64,000 nucleotides of DNA from Hirschia maritima DSM 19733 (GTDB taxonomy: Bacteria > Pseudomonadota > Alphaproteobacteria > Caulobacterales > Hyphomonadaceae). Below, piece by piece: positions 33,328 to 42,230 of the stretch. The stretch lies in assembly GCF_000378345.1 (NCBI RefSeq), contig NZ_KB899544.1:62001-126000 (forward strand), in the 5' to 3' direction. The stretch's first letter is position 1; every line of letters begins with the position of its first letter. Position numbers and translations under genes: made by a program. The notes under the pieces were generated by a model. It was given only the letters and a program-made list of their open reading frames with translations, was not told the origin of the DNA and searched no databases.

Positions 33328-36300
33328 ATGAAGAAAATTAATAGAGGTGGAGTAGGGCAATTTCAGTTGCAGTTCGGGGCATCTTTGATTGCGCTATCAA
33401 CTGTATTGTCTGCACCAGCAATGGCGCAAGATGTTGCAGAAGCAGCTGAAGACACTAAAACTTTGGATACTATTGTTGTAACAGGTATCCGTCAGGCTCT
33501 TACAGACGGTATGAACGTCAAGCGTAAATCGAATGGTGTTGTTGATGCCATTAACGCAGAAGATATTGGTAAGTTTCCTGATTCAAACCTAGCTGAATCA
33601 TTGCAGCGAATTCCAGGTGTATCTATCAACCGCCAAAACGGAGAGGGTTCTCAAATCACGGTGCGTGGTTTTGGGCCAGGCTTTAATGCTGTAACTCTAA
33701 ATGGTCGTTCAATGCCGACTGCTGACATTCCACTGATTGGTGGTAACGGAAGCGGAACTGGTGGTTCTAGTCGTGCGTTCGATTTTTCTAACTTGGCTGC
33801 TGAGAGTGTAAGTGCACTGGAGGTTACTAAAACGGGGCGTGCTGATGTTGCATCTGGCGGTATCGGAGCAACAGTAAATGTTGTTACAGCAAGACCTCTT
33901 GATTCTGATGGGTTGGTCGCCTCTGTGGGTGTTAAGGGTGTTGTAGACACATCTGTAGACACTGGCGATGAAATTACACCTGAACTGAATGGTATTGTCA
34001 GCTGGTCAAACGAAGCTGGCACATTTGGTGTGGGTGTAACAGGGAGCTATTCGAAGCGCGACAGTGCGGCTCCAAGTGTTGAATCTGCTAGCTGGAACAT
34101 TGAGGATATTGATTCATTCCTTGATCCTGCGAATGGTCGTGTAACTGCTGCTACAAATGTTGTGAACGCTCCTTCATCAGGGAACATTGCACTGCCGCGT
34201 GATAGTCGTGCAAACTTCTCTGAGTTCTCAAGTGAGAGAATTAACGGTCAAATAGTCATGCAGTTTGCTCCAACGGAACGTTTGGAAATGACAGCTGACT
34301 ACACGTTCGCAACGAATGAAGGTGAAGAAAACCGCACGCAGGTTTCAAACTGGTTCAGTCGTCCTTTTTCAGAAGTAATCTTTGATGACAGTCCTGTTCC
34401 GACTACTGTTGGTTTGACAGAAGTCATTTCGGGAACAAAAGACTGGGCGCTTCAGCAAACAACTCGCGCCACTAAGGATGAGCTTCAGTCATTTGGTTTT
34501 AACACAAAATTCCAAGCTACTGATAATTTTGAAATCGTTTTTGATGCTCACACATCTGAAGCAGAAGTAACTCCAAACGGAATTAGTATCGTTGCTAACG
34601 ACGGTCAAACACACCAACTTTCAGAAGTTAATGTTGGTATGGCTTGGCCAATTGTTGTGTCTCACTCGGTTGATTACTCAGGTGATGCGCCAATTCAAAC
34701 ACTAATTGATGCTCAAGATACTGCTATTTCAAATGACGGTGTGTTTGACCGTTATGATGTTGCTACAAACATCGCGAACGGTATCCGTTCGGTATCTCAG
34801 AAGAACGAAATCGACCAGTTCGACCTTCGTGCAAATTGGGATCTGGATGACATGTCTCGTTTGACTGTTGGTGCAAATTATCGCACGCAGTCTAACAGAA
34901 CTACAAACGCAACATTCCAGCAAACATTGGGTAACTGGGGGCTGGCAAACCCAGGTGATGTTCAAGCGATTGCTCCGGATGCGCTTGAAGAATTCTGTTT
35001 GTCTTGTCAGTTTGATGACTACAATGTTGGTGATTTGCAGGGTGTTCGTGGCGATGCGGCAACTTTGTTCCAAGCTATTTCTTCAGCTTACATCAATAAC
35101 AATATTCCGGGTTACACTGGTGCCGTGTTTGCTAGCGACACATCTATTCGTCCGCAGGGGTCAGCTGATGACACTGTAGAAGAAGATGTGCTGTCTTTAT
35201 ATGCGCAATTCTCCACAGAGTTTGAAGTGGCGAACCGTCCTGCGTATCTAAATGTTGGTCTGCGCTATGAAGATACAGAAGTAACGGCTAAAACTGCTAC
35301 TGTGCCGCCTTCACAGCTTATCTGGACAGGTAACAACGACTTCACATTGGCGATTGGCTCTGGTGATGGTCTGACTCTGCAATCTTCATACGACAACTGG
35401 TTGCCGAATGTTGATTTTGCAGTAGACATTACTGACTCTCTAAAAGCACGTGCGTCTTACTCCAAGACAATTGCGCGCACAGCATACAACAACTTGTTTG
35501 CTTCAGATGCACTTCAGGGAACTCCAGCTGGTCCAACTGCATTCGACAACATTGCGAGTGCGACACAAGGTGACCCAGGTCTCCTACCGCTCGAGTCAGA
35601 CAACTTTGATCTATCCGTTGAATATTACTTCGGTGAATCAAGTTATGTATCTGTAGGTATCTTTGAAAAAGTTGTGCGTAACTTTGTTGGTACTGAAACT
35701 TACGAAGGCAACCTATTCGGTCTTCGTGACGCTACGACAGATGATGCAGGAACACGAACAGGTATAGCACGTGGGCTTCTAGACACCGTTGGAGCTGATC
35801 CAAACGACAACAACTTGTTCGCAATGGCTGTTTTCGTTGATCAAAACCCTGGTGACACAGCTGCTGCAGTTGCTGCATTCCAAGCAGTTCAAGGTGCAGA
35901 TGGAAACATCATTACAAGTGAATACGACAATATTGAAACATTGTATGATCTTGTACCAAATGCTGATGACCCGCTTTATGTGTTTGACATCAACAGACCT
36001 GTGAACAACGAGCAGGCCACTATCAACGGTATTGAAATTCAAGGTCAGCACTTCTTTGGTGATACTGGTTTTGGTATCATGGGTAGCTATACTCTAGTTG
36101 AAGGTGATGTTGGATATGACGTAACTGGTGACCCATCTGCGTCCCAATTTGCCCTGACTGGTCTAAGTGATACTGCTAACTTGACATTTATCTATGAGAA
36201 CTACGGTTTCTCTGGTCGTCTTGCTTATAACTGGCGTGATGAGTTCTTGCTGAATGCAAATGCTGGTGGTGGTTTCAACAACCCAGTATTCGTAGAAGCT

Positions 36301-36477
36301 TATGGCCAGGTAGATGCCAGTCTGAACTATGATTTGACAGACAATATTGCTCTGTCTCTTGACGCAATTAACCTGACTGGAGAAAGCTCACGTTGGTTTG
36401 GTCGCTCAACAACAAACCTATGGTTTGCTCGTGAGAGTTCACCGCGTTACTATCTAGGTGCACGCTATAAGTTCTAG
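33328..36477 (+). CDS. TonB-dependent receptor (Xanthomonas/Caulobacter type)
   Basis: A 1049-residue outer-membrane receptor. The signal peptide runs to PAMAQ-DVAEA; TonB-box region KTLDTIVVTGIRQAL; plug with ESLQRIPGVSINRQNGEG and ITVRGFGPGFNAVTLNGRSMP; then a 22-strand-type barrel ending YYLGARYKF with a terminal Phe. The opening and length match the subgroup whose genes in Caulobacterales and Xanthomonadales neighbour tryptophan-halogenase-like genes. Its cargo is unknown; the LacI-like operators upstream favour a sugar. It does not form a tight operon with the genes behind it, since a terminator lies in the 139-base gap. Confidence 0.93.
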   Translation: MKKINRGGVGQFQLQFGASLIALSTVLSAPAMAQDVAEAAEDTKTLDTIVVTGIRQALTDGMNVKRKSNGVVDAINAEDIGKFPDSNLAESLQRIPGVSINRQNGEGSQITVRGFGPGFNAVTLNGRSMPTADIPLIGGNGSGTGGSSRAFDFSNLAAESVSALEVTKTGRADVASGGIGATVNVVTARPLDSDGLVASVGVKGVVDTSVDTGDEITPELNGIVSWSNEAGTFGVGVTGSYSKRDSAAPSVESASWNIEDIDSFLDPANGRVTAATNVVNAPSSGNIALPRDSRANFSEFSSERINGQIVMQFAPTERLEMTADYTFATNEGEENRTQVSNWFSRPFSEVIFDDSPVPTTVGLTEVISGTKDWALQQTTRATKDELQSFGFNTKFQATDNFEIVFDAHTSEAEVTPNGISIVANDGQTHQLSEVNVGMAWPIVVSHSVDYSGDAPIQTLIDAQDTAISNDGVFDRYDVATNIANGIRSVSQKNEIDQFDLRANWDLDDMSRLTVGANYRTQSNRTTNATFQQTLGNWGLANPGDVQAIAPDALEEFCLSCQFDDYNVGDLQGVRGDAATLFQAISSAYINNNIPGYTGAVFASDTSIRPQGSADDTVEEDVLSLYAQFSTEFEVANRPAYLNVGLRYEDTEVTAKTATVPPSQLIWTGNNDFTLAIGSGDGLTLQSSYDNWLPNVDFAVDITDSLKARASYSKTIARTAYNNLFASDALQGTPAGPTAFDNIASATQGDPGLLPLESDNFDLSVEYYFGESSYVSVGIFEKVVRNFVGTETYEGNLFGLRDATTDDAGTRTGIARGLLDTVGADPNDNNLFAMAVFVDQNPGDTAAAVAAFQAVQGADGNIITSEYDNIETLYDLVPNADDPLYVFDINRPVNNEQATINGIEIQGQHFFGDTGFGIMGSYTLVEGDVGYDVTGDPSASQFALTGLSDTANLTFIYENYGFSGRLAYNWRDEFLLNANAGGGFNNPVFVEAYGQVDASLNYDLTDNIALSLDAINLTGESSRWFGRSTTNLWFARESSPRYYLGARYKF

Positions 36478-36496
36478 TATTTTAAGAACTTAGAGG

Positions 36497-36530
36497 AAGG
36501 GGCTACATTCTGTGTGGCCCCTTTTTTTCT
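36497..36530 (+). terminator. Terminator/attenuator between receptor and SapC gene
   Basis: AAGGGGC (36497-36503) pairs with GCCCCTT (36517-36523), extended by G-U and A-U pairs (GGCTAC with GTGGCC), and is followed by a run of T up to 36528. It should make receptor mRNA more abundant than the four downstream genes. Confidence 0.8.
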
Positions 36531-36616
36531 TTAAGCTATTGCGGATTAGGCACTTAGGTGCGTTGATAGTGAAGTCGTATCTGACTTTAAATAATGAATT
36601 TTGGTGGGATCTAACC

Positions 36617-37348
36617 ATGTCTAAAATTGTTGTTCTGGATAATGTTGAACACAAGGATTTAAAGGTTCAAATTCATCACAGCGAAGAGTTCGGTGATAAC
36701 ATTAATCAGGCGCTTGTTTTTCCCACAGAATTTATGGAATTGCAGCGTGAGTACCCAATATTTTTCCGCAAATCCCCTGAGGGAGATTTTTACGCGGTTG
36801 TGTTGCTGGGGTTGGACCGAGAAGAGAATTTATTCTTGAATTCAGACGGATGGCAGGCTCGTTATGTGCCGGCTATTCAGGATCGTGGACCTTTTTCTAT
36901 TGCTTTACATGAGCGGCAAATAGACGGAGTGCGTCATGTGGAACCCATAATAAATATTGATTTAGAGCATCCGCGGTTGAATGGGGATATTGGTGAAAAT
37001 GTCTTTCTTCCACAGGGAGGTAACTCTCCATATCTTCAGCAGGTTTCTCAAGTTCTTCAGCGGATCCATGTTGGTGCAAACGCCGCAAAAGCGTTTTTCT
37101 CAGAATTGGACGCGTTGGGTTTGATCGAGCCCATTGCATTGGATATCAGTTTGTCTGATACGGCAAAATATACCGTGCCTGATGTGTTCACCATCAGCAA
37201 AGAAAAGATGATTTCATTGAGCGGCAACGATTTAGCTAAACTGAATTCGCTAGGGCTATTGGAGCATTGTTTCGCAGTGATGTCTTCGGCGGGGAATGTG
37301 TCTCGCCTTATAGAACTTAAAACTATTAAAAACGCTCAAACTGTATAG
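36617..37348 (+). CDS. SapC family protein
   Basis: A 243-residue protein. The start at 36617 (MSKIVVLDNVEHKDLKV) has GGTGGGA upstream; a longer frame begins inside the terminator and is not used. FPTEFMELQREYPIFFRKSPEGDFYAVVLLGLDREENLF and the GWQARYVPAIQDRGPFSI segment are characteristic of the SapC family (PF07277). SapC was named as a Campylobacter surface-layer protein factor, but homologues in Caulobacterales regularly follow TonB receptors and lie with halogenases. No signal peptide is present, so it appears to be cytoplasmic. Function unknown. Confidence 0.87.
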   Translation: MSKIVVLDNVEHKDLKVQIHHSEEFGDNINQALVFPTEFMELQREYPIFFRKSPEGDFYAVVLLGLDREENLFLNSDGWQARYVPAIQDRGPFSIALHERQIDGVRHVEPIINIDLEHPRLNGDIGENVFLPQGGNSPYLQQVSQVLQRIHVGANAAKAFFSELDALGLIEPIALDISLSDTAKYTVPDVFTISKEKMISLSGNDLAKLNSLGLLEHCFAVMSSAGNVSRLIELKTIKNAQTV

Positions 37349-37361
37349 TTGGAGGAGTGTT

Positions 37362-38402
37362 TTGGTTGAGAGCTTAGAAATTACACGTAAAACGGAGGTC
37401 ATCGAAGGGGCCTCACTTTCTGATGTCGATTTTCAATCTCTAATCAAAAATGCTAAGCCAGTCATTTTAAAGGGCATAATGGAGCACACGCCTATATGCC
37501 AAAAAGCCAAGAGCTCTGCCAAAGATGTCATGTCTTTTTTGCTCGATCATTATAATGGTAGACCAGTTACAAGATTTGTCGCTGAACCTGAAATAGGCGG
37601 GCGCTTTTTTTACAATTGGGATATATCTGGTTTTAATTACAAGTCCGACACGATTGACCTAGGTGAGGCTTTCTCGCAGATGGAGCAACTCCAGCCGACG
37701 AATGAAACAAAAGCGCAATATATTGGGTCAACGAGTATTGATGGTTTTTTTTCAGATCTGATGACTGAAGCTGAACTTATTATTTCAGAAAAGCTTTTCG
37801 AACAATTCAAATTACACGTCAGCATATGGATGGGCAATGAGACCACTGCGGCAGCACATTACGATTTTTCGAACAATATTGCTGCTTGTTTAGCAGGGCG
37901 TCGTCGTTTTACTTTGTTTCCTCCTGATCAAACTGCAAACCTTTATCCAGGCCCCTTAGAGCCTACGCCCGGTGGGCAAGTGGTTAGTATGGTGAATTTT
38001 CAGGAGCCGGATTTTGAAGCGCATCCAAATTTTGAAAAAGCGGTGCAGGTTGGTGAGATCGCTGAGCTAGGAGCGGGTGATGTACTCGTATACCCTGCAA
38101 TGTGGTGGCATCAAGTAGAGGCGTTAGACCCGTTCAATGTGCTGGTTAATTACTGGTGGAATGAAGTGGCTTCTTTTATCGATGACCCCGTGAATATGCT
38201 TTATCAAGGAATGTTGTCCCTACGAGATCGGCCAGATTATGAAAAGGAAGCCTGGCGAGAATTGCTCGATTACTATGTATTTGGCGATGCAAACCTTCCT
38301 CGTCAGCATTTGCCTAAGCACGCTCAAGGCCCTTTGGCACCGTTGGATGACCTTAATGCACGCAGGTTACGTGCGCGGTTGTTGCAGCGATTAAATAGAT
38401 AG
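37362..38402 (+). CDS. Cupin-like (JmjC/Cupin_8) Fe(II)/2-oxoglutarate oxygenase-like protein
   Basis: A 346-residue cytoplasmic protein. TTG 37362 is the likely start, five bases after GGAGGA. The core is a cupin fold with HYD (His166, Asp168) in AAAHYDFSNNIAACLAGRRR, and a distal His250 in YPAMWWHQVEAL, the HxD...H iron triad. RRRFTLFPPDQTANLYPGP is typical of Cupin_8 asparaginyl/lysyl hydroxylase-like enzymes. It could oxidise a peptide or a small molecule. Gene order SapC-cupin-halogenase-halogenase recurs in relatives, so it probably works in the same process as its neighbours. Substrate unknown. Confidence 0.87.
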   Translation: MVESLEITRKTEVIEGASLSDVDFQSLIKNAKPVILKGIMEHTPICQKAKSSAKDVMSFLLDHYNGRPVTRFVAEPEIGGRFFYNWDISGFNYKSDTIDLGEAFSQMEQLQPTNETKAQYIGSTSIDGFFSDLMTEAELIISEKLFEQFKLHVSIWMGNETTAAAHYDFSNNIAACLAGRRRFTLFPPDQTANLYPGPLEPTPGGQVVSMVNFQEPDFEAHPNFEKAVQVGEIAELGAGDVLVYPAMWWHQVEALDPFNVLVNYWWNEVASFIDDPVNMLYQGMLSLRDRPDYEKEAWRELLDYYVFGDANLPRQHLPKHAQGPLAPLDDLNARRLRARLLQRLNR

Positions 38403-38428
38403 AAAATTACGATAGGGGAGTAAGCTCA

Positions 38429-39919
38429 ATGGAGCAGAAGGTAAAAAAGGTGGTTATTGCTGGCGGTGGAACTGCTGGTTGGGTTGCTGCTGCAATGCTC
38501 TCTGGTCAGTTGGGGAAATTGCTCGATGTGACTTTGGTCGAGTCTGAAGCAATTGGAACTGTGGGAGTCGGCGAAGCTACAATTCCTACCCACAAAGCTT
38601 ATCATCGACTATTGGGCATAAACGAACAAGATTTCATGCGCGCGACGAGGGCCACCTTCAAGTTAGGCATTGCTTTTGAAAACTGGGGTAAATTGGGCGA
38701 TCGTTATTTTCACTCATTTGGAAGTATAGGCCCTTCCACATGGATGACGGATTTTCAGCACATGTGGTATCAGGCGCGCTCGGAAGGGTGGGCTGGTGAG
38801 ATGGATGATTATTGCTTTGAACTCCAAGCGGCTGAAGCTGGAAAGTTTGCCACATCAGAACAATCAAATCTCAATTATGCATACCATTTAGATGCCAGCC
38901 TCTATGCGCAGTTTTTGCGTCGGTATAGTGAACAAAAAGGTGCAAAGCGTATTGAAGGCAAAATCTCCAATGTCACACTTGCTCCCGAGACTGGAGACAT
39001 TAGCTCTCTGCAATTAGAAGACGGGCAAGTAATAGAAGGTGATCTGTTTATAGATTGTACCGGGTTTAGAGCGCTTTTAATCGATAAGGCGCTTGGCGTG
39101 GGGTATGAAGATTGGAGTGATCACCTGCCGATGAATAGTGCTTTGGCTGTTCAAACAAAGGTGTCTCAAGAAATTGTGCCCTATACGCGTTCAATTGCGC
39201 GTAAAGCTGGCTGGCAGTGGCGTATTCCACTTCAACACAGGGTTGGAAATGGTCACGTATATTGTAGTGATTTTATGAGTGATGATGAGGCTCATTCCAT
39301 TCTAATGGATAACATTGAAGGGGAACTGGTTTCAGAGCCACGTCCTATTCGATTTGTAACGGGTCGTCGTAAAGAGTGTTGGACTAAAAACTGTATTGCA
39401 CTCGGCCTTTCGAGTGGGTTTCTTGAACCATTGGAATCTACAAGTATTCACTTGTTCCAGATCGGCGTGACTCGCCTTGTTCAAATGTTTCCGTTTGGTG
39501 GCGCAAATGATGCTTTACGTAATCAGTACAATCGCTATGCGAGAGAAGAACTTGAAAGTATTCGGGACTTTTTAATTCTTCACTACAAGCTTAATCAGCG
39601 TACAGATTCAGATTTTTGGAAACAGCGCGCAGAAATGGATATTCCAGAATCTCTTCAGCATCGAATTGACCTGTATACGAAAAATGGAATTGCCTTCCAG
39701 GAAGGGTTGGATTTATTCCGAATAGATTCTTGGTTGCAGGTATTTAGGGGGCAAGGATTGGAGAGTAATGGGTATCATCTTGTTGGGCAAATGTTGCCAA
39801 ACGGGCAGCTAAAACAGGCGATGACCGACCTTAAGCAAAACATCGTAAAAAACGTTTCGAATATGCCAAAGCACAGTGATTTCATCAGGCAATATTGTGG
39901 AATAGATAATGTCCAGTAG
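38429..39919 (+). CDS. Flavin-dependent tryptophan halogenase family protein
   Basis: A 496-residue FAD-binding protein. The N-terminal GGGTAGW dinucleotide motif, GVGEATIPT, the catalytic lysine Lys78 in TFKLGIAFENW (PrnA Lys79), and FLEPLESTSIH with the catalytic Glu match flavin-dependent halogenases. The WxWxIP signature that separates halogenases from monooxygenases is intact (GWQWRIP). Such enzymes use FADH2, O2 and halide to make hypohalous acid and halogenate an indole or similar ring; a flavin reductase would be required from elsewhere. The gene is part of the receptor cassette and not of a secondary-metabolite cluster, so a free tryptophan substrate is not assured. It overlaps the second halogenase gene by 11 bases. 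Confidence 0.9.
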   Translation: MEQKVKKVVIAGGGTAGWVAAAMLSGQLGKLLDVTLVESEAIGTVGVGEATIPTHKAYHRLLGINEQDFMRATRATFKLGIAFENWGKLGDRYFHSFGSIGPSTWMTDFQHMWYQARSEGWAGEMDDYCFELQAAEAGKFATSEQSNLNYAYHLDASLYAQFLRRYSEQKGAKRIEGKISNVTLAPETGDISSLQLEDGQVIEGDLFIDCTGFRALLIDKALGVGYEDWSDHLPMNSALAVQTKVSQEIVPYTRSIARKAGWQWRIPLQHRVGNGHVYCSDFMSDDEAHSILMDNIEGELVSEPRPIRFVTGRRKECWTKNCIALGLSSGFLEPLESTSIHLFQIGVTRLVQMFPFGGANDALRNQYNRYAREELESIRDFLILHYKLNQRTDSDFWKQRAEMDIPESLQHRIDLYTKNGIAFQEGLDLFRIDSWLQVFRGQGLESNGYHLVGQMLPNGQLKQAMTDLKQNIVKNVSNMPKHSDFIRQYCGIDNVQ

Positions 39920-41441
39920 GCCGATTAAGTCTGTCTTGATTGTTGGGGGAGGTACGGCTGGTTGGCTGACCGCTGCTATTCTAGCAAGCAAGCATAAATC
40001 GGAAGGTGAGAGTGGATTAAAAATCACTCTAATTGAAGCTTCCGACATTCCGATAATAGGAGTGGGTGAGGGCACTTGGCCGGGAATGAAGGCTACTTTG
40101 CGCAATGCCGGAATTGATGAAAACGAATTTTTGCGAGAATGTCAGGCGTCTTTTAAGCAAGCATCCAAATTTGTAGGATGGAAAGATGGCAGCGCAGACG
40201 ATTTCTACTATCACCCCTTCGAGTTGCCTGAGGGGTTTTATCAGGGAAATCTGGCTCAATATTGGGTGGATGCTGGCAAGACAGATACTTTCTCATCAAT
40301 TGCATGTGCGCAGGAAGCGGTTTGTGAGAAGCATTTATCCCCGAAGCTTATAACAACGCCTCAATATGGTGGGGCGCTGAATTATGGATACCATTTGGAT
40401 GCCGGAAAATTTTCTGGGTTTCTAAGACAACATTGCACACAAAAAATGGGCGTGAATCTTGTTTTGGATAAGGTTCTTAATGTGCGATTTCGTGAGAACG
40501 GAGATATTGAAGCCGTTACTACGGAAAACAATGGCGATATCGATGCTGACTTGTTTGTGGATTGCACAGGGTTTCGGTCATTATTGTTGGGACAACACTT
40601 AGGTGTTGAGTTTAAAGACAAAAGCGCTGAAATGCCGATAAACTCTGCTTTGGCTGTTCAAGTGCCTTATCAAGAGAATGAGCCTATTCAATCTGCGACA
40701 ATATCCACCGCACAGGAAGCTGGTTGGGTTTGGGATATTGGTTTGTACAATCGTCGCGGTGTTGGGCATGTATACAGCTCCAACCATGTTTCTGATGAGG
40801 AAGCTGCGCGGCAATTGCAAAAATATTTGGGTGTAACAGAGGTTGAATTCTCTGATTTAACACCAAGAAAAATTGATATAAATCCGGGATATCGAGAGAA
40901 GTTTTGGCATAAAAATTGTGTCGCGATAGGACTGTCAGCAGGATTTTTAGAGCCGTTGGAAGCCTCAGCGATGATGGTGATTGAAGCTTCGGCTGCATTA
41001 TTAGCTGATCACATGCCAGCAAATAGAAGTGCAATGGATTTTATAGCTGATCGGTTCAATAAACGCTTTGGTTTTCGATGGCAGAGAATAATCGATTTTC
41101 TTAAATTGCACTATGTGATGTCCAATCGAGACGGAATGTTTTGGAAGGATAGCGCGGACCCAGCTACAATTTCAGAGAGATTGAAAGCGGATTTGGAGCT
41201 GTGGAAAGCGCAGGTACCTAATAAAGCTGAATTTGATAGTGTGGATGAAGCGTTTCCAACAGCAAGCTATCAATATGTGCTGTATGGAATGGGCTACAAA
41301 ACGGCTCCTCGAGGTGTCGGAGTGTCGCCAGATGAAGAACGTTTTGCTTTATCTGCGTTTTCAAATGTTGAAAGAAACATATCTTTGATGTCTACAAAAT
41401 TGAAAACCAATCGTGAGATATTAGATATAATCAACGGATAG
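39909..41441 (+). CDS. Flavin-dependent tryptophan halogenase family protein, variant motif
   Basis: A 510-residue paralogue of the preceding gene. It has GGGTAGWLTA, GVGEGTWPG (Gly for Ala in the usual GEAT), catalytic Lys83 in SFKQASKFVGW and FLEPLEASAM with the Glu. The WxWxIP signature reads GWVWDIG: the final Pro is Gly. The active-site tunnel and substrate may therefore differ from the first halogenase. It ends the cassette; the following 474 bases are non-coding. The two enzymes may act in sequence or as a pair on one substrate, which is inference. Confidence 0.88.
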   Translation: MSSRPIKSVLIVGGGTAGWLTAAILASKHKSEGESGLKITLIEASDIPIIGVGEGTWPGMKATLRNAGIDENEFLRECQASFKQASKFVGWKDGSADDFYYHPFELPEGFYQGNLAQYWVDAGKTDTFSSIACAQEAVCEKHLSPKLITTPQYGGALNYGYHLDAGKFSGFLRQHCTQKMGVNLVLDKVLNVRFRENGDIEAVTTENNGDIDADLFVDCTGFRSLLLGQHLGVEFKDKSAEMPINSALAVQVPYQENEPIQSATISTAQEAGWVWDIGLYNRRGVGHVYSSNHVSDEEAARQLQKYLGVTEVEFSDLTPRKIDINPGYREKFWHKNCVAIGLSAGFLEPLEASAMMVIEASAALLADHMPANRSAMDFIADRFNKRFGFRWQRIIDFLKLHYVMSNRDGMFWKDSADPATISERLKADLELWKAQVPNKAEFDSVDEAFPTASYQYVLYGMGYKTAPRGVGVSPDEERFALSAFSNVERNISLMSTKLKTNREILDIING

Positions 41442-41616
41442 CTTGACGTTTGTGAATAGAGCTTTCGAAATTAGGAATTTTTTGGAAATTGAAAGCAGCT
41501 TTTGATGTTGCGTCCAAATGCAACTTCGCAGAATTAAGCCGTTTTACTGAAGCTTAAATACTGGCCCAAAAAAACGATATTTATCTATAAAGTGCAAGTG
41601 GTGGGCCGATTGGAGC

Positions 41617-41636
41617 GCCAAACTACTTAGTTTGGC
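41617..41636. promoter_or_regulatory. Perfect 20-bp dyad
   Basis: GCCAAACTA-CT-TAGTTTGGC is an exact inverted repeat with 9-base arms and a two-base centre. It resembles a repressor or regulator operator rather than a terminator. Confidence 0.4.
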
Positions 41637-41651
41637 TGTGTTCATTTTGAA

Positions 41652-41681
41652 TGCTCCGGATTAATTCGTTAATTCGGAGTA
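41652..41681 (+). ncRNA. UUCG-capped stem, structured RNA or terminator
   Basis: CTCCGGATTAA (41654-41664) and TTAATTCGGAG (41669-41679) form an 11-bp stem (one G-U pair, extendable by two) closed by TTCG at 41665-41668, a stabilising tetraloop. There is no U-run on the plus side. It may be the processed 3' end of the halogenase transcript or part of the leader of the chemotaxis operon. Confidence 0.4.
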
Positions 41682-41865
41682 AATGCATTTCCTAATATTT
41701 TAAGCAAATTTCGTAATCATTATTCACCGTTAAGTAGTTGTTATTACTTCTGGGCGTACAAATTCTTACCAAATATCGTCAATTGGGTAACCTTTTGCTT
41801 TTAGCAGGATAATGAATATTGCGTTTGTGCCTACACAGATAATTCAAATCCTGAAGTAAAATAAG

Positions 41866-41880
41866 TATTCGTGACGAATA
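41866..41880. promoter_or_regulatory. Dyad before the STAS-che operon
   Basis: TATTCG-TGA-CGAATA is a perfect inverted repeat 35 bp before the STAS start codon, well placed for an operator. Confidence 0.4.
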
Positions 41881-41915
41881 GATATTTAAGTCTGTATTGA
41901 GGATTTAAGAATTTA

Positions 41916-42230
41916 ATGTCGGATGATGTAGCTATATTAAGCTTCGCTGAAAAAATTGAACTAGAAGCGCGATTAATTGGCGGTGCTGTTGATGACCTTC
42001 ATTCCAATTTATTGGAAATAAGTGAAGGTGAGCAAGACATTCTTCTTGATGCTGAGCAAGTTGACGTAATCGACACGACAGCGATCCAAGTTCTGCTAAG
42101 CGCGGCGAAAACTTGTCAGTTACAAAATAAGAAATTCCAAATCCAAAATATGAGCAATGAATTTTTGCATGCAATGAAAGTCCTGGGACTGGGGGCAGTT
42201 GCTGAAGAGTGGGAGCTGGGAAATGGCTAA
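41916..42230 (+). CDS. STAS domain protein, anti-sigma-antagonist-like
   Basis: A 104-residue cytoplasmic protein of the STAS fold. LDAEQVDVIDTTAIQVLLSAAKTC is the conserved region; where SpoIIAA-type members have DSxGxG with a phosphorylated Ser, this one has D53-T54-T55, so Thr would be the acceptor if it is phosphorylated. It starts the chemotaxis operon and overlaps the CheY gene by 8 bases. STAS proteins recur in the group of chemosensory clusters that resemble Vibrio cluster III. It may be a partner of the HATPase kinase/phosphatase at 52080-54158. Confidence 0.82.
   Translation: MSDDVAILSFAEKIELEARLIGGAVDDLHSNLLEISEGEQDILLDAEQVDVIDTTAIQVLLSAAKTCQLQNKKFQIQNMSNEFLHAMKVLGLGAVAEEWELGNG

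Larger units (their letters stand above)
41442..41915. other. 474-base non-coding region with strong dyads
   Basis: No convincing frame is present. It holds a 20-base dyad at 41617-41636, an 11- to 13-bp stem with UUCG loop at 41652-41681, and a dyad near the STAS gene at 41866-41880. It separates the halogenase cassette from the chemotaxis operon, so it should contain the promoter of the latter. Confidence 0.6.

Noticed and set aside
38429-41441. Antibiotic biosynthesis cluster
   Set aside because: The halogenases have no polyketide, peptide synthetase or other assembly genes nearby; their neighbours are SapC, a cupin and a TonB receptor.
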